Under the pieces are notes generated by a model. The model had not been told where the DNA came from. It searched no databases and worked only from the letters and a program-made list of their open reading frames with translations. Below, piece by piece: positions 7,994 through 15,153 of a stretch of DNA of 64,000 nt. The DNA is taken from NCBI GenBank assembly GCA_965199175.1, contig OZ240684.1, forward strand, positions 248,001 through 312,000, read 5' to 3'. How positions within the stretch are numbered: position 1 is the stretch's first letter; every line of letters starts with the position of its first letter. This stretch comes from G963923945 sp965199175. Lineage in GTDB: Bacteria > Pseudomonadota > Alphaproteobacteria > G963923945. A program made the translations under genes and the position numbers.

Positions 7994-9328
7994 TCAAGCT
8001 GTCAAGCCGGATGGTGATTTTTTTCGCTGGTTCAAAAAGTTACGGGCTTGTTCTGTGATGGATGGTGCGACATAAAGCCGGTCAAATTTGATAACAGGCG
8101 GATTAGTGAAAATTTGTGAATACTCGGAGGCCGAGACAATTTCTCCATTGCGCTTTCTTATGAAGAAAGAGTCGGTCTGCGTTTTGGAAGAAAGGCGTGT
8201 ATCGTATTTGCAGTTTTCTTTCCCGAATCTGTTACACAGATCCTGAAACATGTTTTCGATAGATCCCTTTTGATAGCCGGTGTCAGCCCAGCCATGCTCA
8301 TGGACCAGACGATAATGGCCACGGGCGGTAATGATTTGAGCCGGTTGATGACCGGATTGTGTTTCATCAAGGGCGGCGGTAGCCAGGGCAGCCATGATCT
8401 CATTATCAGTCAGGGAGAGAATGGTATCGAGACTGGAAGGGTATTGCCCATTTTCGAGATAATTCTTCATAAATTCACGTAAATGGATTTCATAGATCCG
8501 GCAAATCGGATGCATATAGACTTGGGAATACATGAAATGGCGGGCCAGGCTCATTCCTTCTGTGGCTCCCAGGCCACCCTCTTCAATTCCTAAATTCGTC
8601 AGGAGGCTGTATTTTTCTTCTTGTTCTTCTTCGGAGGGTGTGACCAGTTCGGAGGGTGTGACCAGCAATCGCAATGACTGGATGACCCGGTTATGATCAA
8701 ACTGCCCGTATTTGACCCCAAGATGATAAGAATCCCGCAACAAATAATCCATCCGGTCAACACCAAAAAAGTCACCGGTAATGATCTCCGAAAGGATCAT
8801 TTCCCACCGTGTGAAGCGTGCTTTTTCCAGTTTCTCCGGGCCGATTGCCAGCTTGGCAATTTCGTCACCGTCAATTCTTAAGTCTTTCCAGAGATTCTTG
8901 AGGTCGTCATGAAAAATAATTTTATCGGTCAGGTCTTCATGGTTTTCACCTTCCGGCAGAAATGTTTCGGTAGCATGGGAAAACGGCATATGACCCATGT
9001 CATGGCATAAGGCAGCCATCCGGAGCGTTTTTCGCCAATGTTCCTTCTCTTGCAACTCTCCAAAAGCATCCCGGATATCATCGCTCAGATTCTCATCATC
9101 GGTGATCACATCAAAGACCCGGCTGGCCAATTCCATGACACCTAAAGAATGCTCAAACCGGCGATGAGTCGCCCCGGGATAAACCAGATAGGATAAGCCC
9201 AGCTGGTGAATATGGCGCAGGCGTTGAAACGGGCGGGAATTAACAACCATGCGTTCTGGAGAACTCAGATGGATAAAGCCATGAATCGGATCAAGAATTT
9301 CGTGGATATGTTTGGTCTTTCGGGCCAT
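7994..9328 (-). CDS. HD-superfamily phosphohydrolase (YwfO/dGTPase-like)
   Basis: Predicted metal-dependent phosphohydrolase of the COG1078/YwfO type, related to dNTP triphosphohydrolases. Visible metal-site motifs are RRFEHSLGV (first His) and ALCHDMGHMPFSH (His-Asp pair), with IFHDDL and FFGVDRMDYLLRDSYHLG further on. The open frame reaches 9403, but the first 25 residues are unlike the family and MARKTKHIHEILDPIHG at 9328 is the natural N-terminus, giving 444 residues. An exact in-frame 18-bp duplication (8630-8665) creates a doubled VTPSEL. Substrate cannot be read from sequence; a nucleotide is likely. Paired with the YwgA-like gene downstream. Confidence 0.85.
   Translation of the reverse strand: MARKTKHIHEILDPIHGFIHLSSPERMVVNSRPFQRLRHIHQLGLSYLVYPGATHRRFEHSLGVMELASRVFDVITDDENLSDDIRDAFGELQEKEHWRKTLRMAALCHDMGHMPFSHATETFLPEGENHEDLTDKIIFHDDLKNLWKDLRIDGDEIAKLAIGPEKLEKARFTRWEMILSEIITGDFFGVDRMDYLLRDSYHLGVKYGQFDHNRVIQSLRLLVTPSELVTPSEEEQEEKYSLLTNLGIEEGGLGATEGMSLARHFMYSQVYMHPICRIYEIHLREFMKNYLENGQYPSSLDTILSLTDNEIMAALATAALDETQSGHQPAQIITARGHYRLVHEHGWADTGYQKGSIENMFQDLCNRFGKENCKYDTRLSSKTQTDSFFIRKRNGEIVSASEYSQIFTNPPVIKFDRLYVAPSITEQARNFLNQRKKSPSGLTA
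8630..8665. repeat. In-frame 18-bp exact duplication in the HD gene
   Basis: The unit ttcggagggtgtgaccag occurs twice, at 8630-8647 and 8648-8665. It is a multiple of three, so it only duplicates six residues (VTPSEL-type) in a hydrophilic loop rich in Glu. It looks recent because the copies are identical. Confidence 0.9.
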
Positions 9329-9396
9329 GGAGACTAAAAACCGTGATGAGGTGAGGAATAGATTGAAAAAACACTGACCAAAAAAATACCACCATG

Positions 9397-9418
9397 TCAC
9401 CACCGGATCCGGTGATGA
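9397..9418 (-). terminator. Palindromic hairpin after pabC
   Basis: On the minus strand CAUCACCG-GAUC-CGGUGGUG can form an 8-bp stem (one U-G pair) with a 4-base loop, 24 bases beyond the pabC stop. A run of seven T follows only after about 11 bases, so it may be an imperfect intrinsic terminator separating pabBC from the HD gene. Confidence 0.4.
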
Positions 9419-9441
9419 AACCTTCTGTCAATGGGGTTATT

Positions 9442-10380
9442 TTAAAAATTATCCACAGATTGATCCACAAATTTATCCATAGACTGTTCCTCTACGCGTT
9501 TTTTTGCTAACGCCGTTTGCAGATCTGTGATGGTCGGGTGAAGGGGGAGCGGATATGCGGCAATGTTTCGCACCGGCCATATGCCGATGATGCTGTTGGT
9601 GAGAAACAATCCCTCGGCTTTTTGGAGTTCTGCCTGATCAATGTTGCGGATGACCATCGGTATGCCGCATTCCTGAGCCAGATCAAGAACAACCTGGCGC
9701 ATGACTCCGGCAACTCCACAGCTTTCCAGGTCCGGGGTTGCCCATATCCCGCCACGCAGAAGAAAAAGATTGCTCATCACCCCTTCAATCAGGTGATCAT
9801 GATGATCACAGAGCAACCCTTCGGCAATCTCGCTATCCTGCCATTCGGCCCGTGCCAGAATATTTTCCAGCCGGTTGAGATGTTTGATTCCGGCAAAGGC
9901 TGGTTGTTGGCTGAGACGAATCTGACACAGCCGTATTGTCACTCCGTTGCTGGCCCATTCAACCGGGTAAGACGGCCATTCATGGCGGGAAAGGACAATG
10001 GTTGGGGTTGACTGTGGTGGTGGGGCATAGCCACGTCCTCCCGAACCCCGGGTGACGATGATTTTAATAATGGCCTGTGACGGGGGATCCTGGATGGGCA
10101 TATCTTGGCACAAGGTGGCGATTTGCCGTGCCAGGTCGCCAGGGTCCGGAGGAGGAATATTCAGAATATGACAGCCATGATGCAGACGATCCATATGCTG
10201 TGACCAGAATTCAGGTCGCTGGTTGGCAATCGCGATGGTCTCAAAAACCCCATCACCATAAGCAAGGCCCCGATCCGCGCAATCAATGCTCCGGCATCTG
10301 CGTCCATTGACCAGAACCCCTGGAGGGTCTGTCTCAATATGATCCGGTTGGCGCGTGTTTTGGCTGGTATTTTTACTCAT
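9442..10380 (-). CDS. pabC: Aminodeoxychorismate lyase-like class IV aminotransferase PabC
   Basis: PLP enzyme that should convert 4-amino-4-deoxychorismate to p-aminobenzoate and pyruvate for folate synthesis. The 312-residue protein shows fold-type IV features: YGDGVFETI near 41-49, the PLP lysine in FAGIKHLNRLENI (Lys166), the EGVMSNLFL segment and GVMRQVVLDLA. It overlaps the stop of pabB by 4 bases. Branched-chain or D-amino-acid aminotransferases share this fold, but the coupling to pabB favours PabC. The C-terminus carries about 15 extra residues containing a small repeat (DKFVDQSVDNF). Confidence 0.85.
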   Translation of the reverse strand: MSKNTSQNTRQPDHIETDPPGVLVNGRRCRSIDCADRGLAYGDGVFETIAIANQRPEFWSQHMDRLHHGCHILNIPPPDPGDLARQIATLCQDMPIQDPPSQAIIKIIVTRGSGGRGYAPPPQSTPTIVLSRHEWPSYPVEWASNGVTIRLCQIRLSQQPAFAGIKHLNRLENILARAEWQDSEIAEGLLCDHHDHLIEGVMSNLFLLRGGIWATPDLESCGVAGVMRQVVLDLAQECGIPMVIRNIDQAELQKAEGLFLTNSIIGIWPVRNIAAYPLPLHPTITDLQTALAKKRVEEQSMDKFVDQSVDNF

Positions 10381-11816
10381 GATCCGGCCTCTAACGCCCG
10401 GACCATCCCGCGGGCCTTGGCCCGGGTTTCGGATAATTCGCGCTCAGGCAGCGAATCAGCGACCAACCCACCACCGGCCCGGAATAAAGCGGTTTGATTT
10501 TCCCGGAAGATGGTACGGATCAGAATATTGAGATCACAATCACCATCCCGGTTGACATACCCCATTGAGCCGGTATAGGCACCGCGCCCGGTTTTTTCTT
10601 GTTCAGCCAGAATCTCCATACAGCGGAGCTTGGGGCAGCCAGTGATGGTACCGCCAGGAAAAACCGCCCGGAACACATCCCCCGGAGCACAATCCTCAGT
10701 CAGGTATCCGCATATATTAGAGACAATATGATGAACATGGGCATAAGATTCGATGGTCATCATTTCACTGACCTTGACCGAACCAGGCCTGCATACCCGT
10801 GAGAGATCATTGCGTTCAAGATCAACCAGCATGATATGTTCGGCTCTTTCCTTGGGATGGGCCAGCAATTCCTCAGAAAGAGCAATATCAACAAGACCCG
10901 AAGAGCCTCGTGGTCGCGTACCGGCAATCGGGCGAGTCTGAATGATCCCATTGCGTGACTGGACCAAACGCTCCGGAGAAGACGAAATAACCGCCGTTTC
11001 TCCCCGGGTCATCAAGCCGGCAAAAGGTGCAGGGTTGCGTTGACGCAGGCGGTCATAAAGATCCCCATGACTCCAGCCCGGAGACAACGCCGCCCGCCAG
11101 GCTCGTGAGAGATTGACCTGAAAAACATCACCGGCATGAATATACTCAATGCAATGCCGGGCGGCATTGAGGTAAGGCTCCGGATCATCTTCGGCTAACG
11201 GTTCCTGAAGGCAGCTTACGTTAAAATCAGCAAATGCCGGAGAAACTGTATCGGTCCGGGTAATATCGTCCGCCATCATATCAATCAGATCCTGATGCGT
11301 ATTTTCCGCCACCAGTAAGAGTTCACGGGTCGCATGATCAAGGATAACGGCGGCCGGAATACGAATGGCCCAGGCGATGGGCCAGTCTCCTTCTGCTTGT
11401 GGTAATCTCAGGACTGGTTCAATCTGAGCAGTCAGCTCATAGCCGAGGAACAAAACCCAACCACCGGTAAATGGTGGTGCATTGGGTGGTGTCACGGCAT
11501 TGGGTAAACTGTGATATTCGCGCCGCCACCAATCATCAAAGGCAGACAGAAAATCCACCCTATCGGTTGTTATGCCGTATAATTTTCCATCCCGGTTGAG
11601 CTGTAATTCTTCACCAGGAAATGCAAAGGCAAAGCTGTAGCGTGCCTGAGCATTACCGGTGGCGGTACTCTCCAGCAAATGCGGATAGCGCTCAGGATTG
11701 AGGCTATGCAATTTAAGAAGATCGAATTTCCCTTGCCTTAAGGGGATACGTTTGCATACCCAGGGCAAATCGGGAGAGGGATGAGAATTTTCCTGAGGCG
11801 GGTAGAATGTGGTCAC
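10377..11816 (-). CDS. pabB: Aminodeoxychorismate synthase component I PabB
   Basis: Chorismate-binding amidotransferase partner that makes 4-amino-4-deoxychorismate. Signature segments are EYIHAGDVFQVNLSRAW, SSSPERLV, TRPIAGTRPRG, GGTITGCPKLRCMEIL and GAYTGSMGYV. The PIAGT stretch, where E. coli PabB has PIKGT, resembles anthranilate synthase; assignment to PabB rests on the coupled pabC. No PabA/TrpG glutaminase gene is in the window. The start chosen is GTG at 11816 with AAAGAG upstream; a TTG at 11837 would add seven residues but has no visible ribosome-binding site. Confidence 0.83.
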   Translation of the reverse strand: MTTFYPPQENSHPSPDLPWVCKRIPLRQGKFDLLKLHSLNPERYPHLLESTATGNAQARYSFAFAFPGEELQLNRDGKLYGITTDRVDFLSAFDDWWRREYHSLPNAVTPPNAPPFTGGWVLFLGYELTAQIEPVLRLPQAEGDWPIAWAIRIPAAVILDHATRELLLVAENTHQDLIDMMADDITRTDTVSPAFADFNVSCLQEPLAEDDPEPYLNAARHCIEYIHAGDVFQVNLSRAWRAALSPGWSHGDLYDRLRQRNPAPFAGLMTRGETAVISSSPERLVQSRNGIIQTRPIAGTRPRGSSGLVDIALSEELLAHPKERAEHIMLVDLERNDLSRVCRPGSVKVSEMMTIESYAHVHHIVSNICGYLTEDCAPGDVFRAVFPGGTITGCPKLRCMEILAEQEKTGRGAYTGSMGYVNRDGDCDLNILIRTIFRENQTALFRAGGGLVADSLPERELSETRAKARGMVRALEAGS

Positions 11817-11948
11817 GCAGATAGTCTCTTTATACAAAACCCGGGGCCTGGGTTGGGGATGCAGTATTTGTGTGGGTTTTTGCCTGGGATGGGGGTTTCC
11901 GGTGTGGGTGTGCTGTATGGTCAGATGGGTGATGATACGTATGGATGG

Positions 11949-13274
11949 TCAGAAATATCTGATCAGATCAAGACGTATGAAATCATCGGCGGCAATTCCA
12001 GAGATGATATCGGCATCCGGAGCATTAAAAAACAGCCGGGCCGTTGCTTCGATTCCGTAATGGGCACCCATGCGGCGGCCTGCTTCAATCGTGACCAATA
12101 TTGTTTCATATTCCCAGTCTACAAGAGTTCCGGCGATCATTTCGGTATCATTTTCATCATTAAAGGCCAGACGGGTGCCGATAAAAATATCATGATTCCC
12201 GACAGTCTGAGGAGCGGTATTGGTGTTGCGTCCATCCAGATGAATCTCCATCAGTAAGCCAAGATCAACCGCGGTGTCATTCAGTCCAAACAGGCTGTAT
12301 TCAAACCCGCCGACCATCGCTGCGAATCGGTCCCCGTGGCCACTGCGGGTGATTGCCTCCAGTTTCCAGAGCCAGGAACCCATGGTATATTGCAGATCAA
12401 GGCCGGTCTGATTGATCAGATGGTATACAGGTCTCAGGCGGAATCGATCAGGGCTGAGAGAATCGGGAACCGCACGTATCAGAGGTTCGCGGCTGACCCC
12501 ATAAAAATGGGACAGACCAATATCCCAGCTCCCCCAGTATCGGGCCCACCGGACCGCGATATCAACAGGGTGCTCACTGGCCCCGTTTTCAAAAAGAGCA
12601 TCCCGCCACTCAACCGGTTGGCGTCCGCGCAATCGTGCTGTTGAATCCGGGAAAGGTCGTTTGCGAAAACCGGGCAGGATGAACAGGCTATAGGTTCCGC
12701 TATCGCGTTCCAGATTAAGATTGATCATCGGTTGCCCGAACGTGTCTTCGCCATCGATATCTTCTACCTGGTCAATCTGGTTGATGATATTCACCAAATG
12801 CGCTGATTCGGTCACCCCCCAGAATACTTGTTCGATTCCTAAAACAAAATCCCAGTCAGACCCGATATGGAGCCAGTTGGCTTGTCTGAGGTCAATATGG
12901 CTGCGATGGGTATCGTCATGATCCCAGCGTAACAGCGGTGTCAGGGTCAGGCGATCATTCCCGGCATTCCATTCATAATATATATGCGGTTCCAGACGCA
13001 AAGAGGGTGAAACAGAGTTTCCTTTTTGTCCGGGAAAAGCCGGAGATCCGGGAAACACACGTGTTTCAAATGCGGCCTCACCAGCGATATCCCATATCCC
13101 GTCCTCAAACCAGGAGATGCCGGAAAGGGCCGGGACATCCTGTGACGATGGATCAGCCGCCATTGATTGCGGTAGACCGGTGGTCAATCCGGTGATCAGA
13201 CCAAGCATCAGGCCAATCCAACCTCCGGCCCAAAAGACAGGCAGGACCCAACGCCACCGGCTGACCGGGAGCAT
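11949..13274 (-). CDS. Outer-membrane beta-barrel protein of an MMPL/LolA-like cluster
   Basis: The 441-residue protein has a hydrophobic signal segment ending near QSMAA, then many alternating amphipathic strands with aromatic girdles (YYEWNAGNDRLTLTPLLRW, WDFVLGIEQVFWG). It ends in Phe (LIRYF), as outer-membrane barrels do. I recognise no named family with certainty. The start overlaps the stop of the LolA-like gene as TAATG, so the two are translationally coupled. With the RND transporter and SDR upstream it probably supplies the outer-membrane part of an export route. Function is inferred from context only. Confidence 0.7.
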   Translation of the reverse strand: MLPVSRWRWVLPVFWAGGWIGLMLGLITGLTTGLPQSMAADPSSQDVPALSGISWFEDGIWDIAGEAAFETRVFPGSPAFPGQKGNSVSPSLRLEPHIYYEWNAGNDRLTLTPLLRWDHDDTHRSHIDLRQANWLHIGSDWDFVLGIEQVFWGVTESAHLVNIINQIDQVEDIDGEDTFGQPMINLNLERDSGTYSLFILPGFRKRPFPDSTARLRGRQPVEWRDALFENGASEHPVDIAVRWARYWGSWDIGLSHFYGVSREPLIRAVPDSLSPDRFRLRPVYHLINQTGLDLQYTMGSWLWKLEAITRSGHGDRFAAMVGGFEYSLFGLNDTAVDLGLLMEIHLDGRNTNTAPQTVGNHDIFIGTRLAFNDENDTEMIAGTLVDWEYETILVTIEAGRRMGAHYGIEATARLFFNAPDADIISGIAADDFIRLDLIRYF

Positions 13275-14095
13275 TACCGGGACCGTTTGAGGCGGCTGGC
13301 GGTGAAGTCCTTTTCTGAGAGACCGGTCTTAAATGTATAAGGGGAAAATGTCAGCATAGTACTGCGACCGGTTTGATGATTATCCATCTGTAATGTCCCG
13401 GCCCGCCAATAGCGATCAAGATAGTGTTGATAATCACTCAGAACGAGAGTCTTCAGCAGGTCGCCTTTGCGATCATAAAATTCTATTTTCTGAACCCGGT
13501 ATTCATCCTGATCCAACCAGACAATACGTTTGGTATAGCCGGAATTTTCATAAAGCGGCTCTTGCTCATTCACAAAACAGACCATATCCGGATTACCCGG
13601 ACAGGCTTCATCACGTAGCCATCGGTGAATATATTTACCAATCTCAGCACTGGAGAGGTCTTCATAAGCAAATTCACTGCCTACAAAGGGACCCGATTTA
13701 TTGGCTGACGACACCCGTTTGACCCGTTTTAAGGCCGGGAGATACAACCATTGATCATCGGGATCGAGAATTTTGGTATGAGAGAGCAATGCTGTGCCGG
13801 CAATATCGCGGGGGAGATCAAAGACAGTCAGACCTTTATCCCCCAAAGCCGGATCAGGATTTTCCAATGCCTGACTGCGGAAACGCCGTTCACTGGTTTG
13901 CCCCTGGCGATTTTTGAGGACCATGACTCCTTCACTCTGGCTATCCCCCCAACCGAGATCCCGGCGGTCTGCTTCTTCCGCAATCATCAACCCCTTTTCT
14001 TCCGGCGATTGAGCATTGACCGGGCTGGTGAGTGATCCAACCGATAGCACCAGCACCAGCACAATGCCCGGATTTAAGAAAGACCAAAAAGTCAT
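13274..14095 (-). CDS. Outer membrane lipoprotein-sorting (LolA-like) protein
   Basis: Periplasmic LolA/LppX-like fold protein of the type found beside MMPL transporters, thought to ferry lipids or lipoproteins. After a signal peptide (MTFWSFLNPGIVLVLVLSVG, then a cut near VNAQ) come typical stretches such as GWGDSQSEGVMVLKN, DQWLYLPALKRVKRV and PFVGSEFAYEDLSS. The frame extends to 14254, but ATG at 14095 has AGGGAG five bases upstream and begins the signal peptide, giving 273 residues. It overlaps the barrel gene by one base. Not the housekeeping LolA by sequence style. Confidence 0.85.
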   Translation of the reverse strand: MTFWSFLNPGIVLVLVLSVGSLTSPVNAQSPEEKGLMIAEEADRRDLGWGDSQSEGVMVLKNRQGQTSERRFRSQALENPDPALGDKGLTVFDLPRDIAGTALLSHTKILDPDDQWLYLPALKRVKRVSSANKSGPFVGSEFAYEDLSSAEIGKYIHRWLRDEACPGNPDMVCFVNEQEPLYENSGYTKRIVWLDQDEYRVQKIEFYDRKGDLLKTLVLSDYQHYLDRYWRAGTLQMDNHQTGRSTMLTFSPYTFKTGLSEKDFTASRLKRSR

Positions 14096-14145
14096 GATTA
14101 CTCCCTGATGATATGTACCGAACATGGTTCTGACTATGCAAAAAA

Positions 14146-14196
14146 GATCGTTCGACAAAAAGGATCGTTCGATAAAAAGGATCGTTCGACAAAAAG
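14146..14196. repeat. 17-bp tandem repeat, three copies
   Basis: Units gatcgttcgacaaaaag at 14146-14162, 14163-14179 (one change) and 14180-14196. They lie in the 127-base spacer between the SDR stop and the LolA-like start, upstream of its ribosome-binding site. Confidence 0.9.
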
Positions 14197-14222
14197 GACA
14201 GTGTGCGTTGGGCCAGGATTGC

Positions 14223-15035
14223 TTAATGGTTCCCCAAAGATGGATGCCGGACACCGGTGGTGCGGTTCAGAAAATCAACGAACCGGGGGAAAAGGATTTG
14301 TTGCCATAACACCGCACGCACCAGGAAGGGGGCTGAAACATGACGTTTGTTACGACGAATACCGTTCAGCAAAGCCTGAGCGGCTTGTGCTGAACTCATT
14401 GAAGGGATGAGCCGGGCAATTTTAGGGATTCGGTCCCGGCTATCGGTGTTGGTGCTCCAATAACCAGAATCGGTATTCCCAAGAATGGCATGCGTGACTG
14501 TGAGACCGGTGCCCCGTAAATCGGTATCCAGAGAACGGGCCAGGCCGCGCAAGGCCCAACGGGCTGCACTGTAAGCTGCTGAACCTGGAAAGGTTAAACA
14601 GCATGCCGGTGAATTGACAAAGGCGATATGGCCGCGTTTGGCTTCAATCATTGCCGGGAGGGCGGCATGGGTGACATTCACCGCCGCATTATAGGGAGCA
14701 CCCATCATGGCGCAGGCTTCTTTGGCCGTTGTTTCCTCCAGAAAACGCCACAGACCAAAACCAGCATTATTGATAACAATATCCGGGGGACCATATTTGC
14801 TGATCACAGCTTTGACAGCTGTCGCGGTTGTGTCACTCTCGGTGAGGTCCACCGCCTTGACAATCGCGACACCCCCCTCGTCCTTAATTTCTTTTGCAAC
14901 CCGTTTTAGCTGATTGGCCCGGCGGGCCATCAAAACGGTTTTGGCACCTTCACGGGCCAGTATTTTGGCTGCTTCTTCGCCGATGCCACTCGATGAGCCG
15001 GTAACAATCGCCAGACAATCACGAAAAATGGTCAT
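14223..15035 (-). CDS. SDR-family oxidoreductase with an altered catalytic Lys
   Basis: The 270-residue Rossmann protein has the cofactor motif TGSSSGIG (about 12-19), NNAG (about 89-92) and a candidate catalytic Ser-Tyr pair in AFVNSPACC and SAAYSAARWALRG. The usual YxxxK is YxxxR here (codon CGT), so the catalytic Lys is replaced by Arg. An Arg at the NADP-selecting region (MARRANQ) suggests NADP(H). AGAGGAAACA precedes ATG 15035. It lies between the MMPL transporter and the LolA-like gene on the same strand, suggesting action on the exported lipid. Substrate unknown. Confidence 0.85.
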   Translation of the reverse strand: MTIFRDCLAIVTGSSSGIGEEAAKILAREGAKTVLMARRANQLKRVAKEIKDEGGVAIVKAVDLTESDTTATAVKAVISKYGPPDIVINNAGFGLWRFLEETTAKEACAMMGAPYNAAVNVTHAALPAMIEAKRGHIAFVNSPACCLTFPGSAAYSAARWALRGLARSLDTDLRGTGLTVTHAILGNTDSGYWSTNTDSRDRIPKIARLIPSMSSAQAAQALLNGIRRNKRHVSAPFLVRAVLWQQILFPRFVDFLNRTTGVRHPSLGNH

Positions 15036-15153
15036 TGTTTCCTCTTTTTATTGATACAGAATAATCAATCCGGAATATACGGGTTAGAATACCCGTAATC
15101 GTCATATAACAAGGATGCAATCATGGCATAATATCCGGGGATTCCACAACCAG

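Noticed and set aside
11949..13274. Identification of the barrel as an alginate or long-chain fatty-acid porin
   Set aside because: Only general barrel features are visible; no family-specific motif supports either name.
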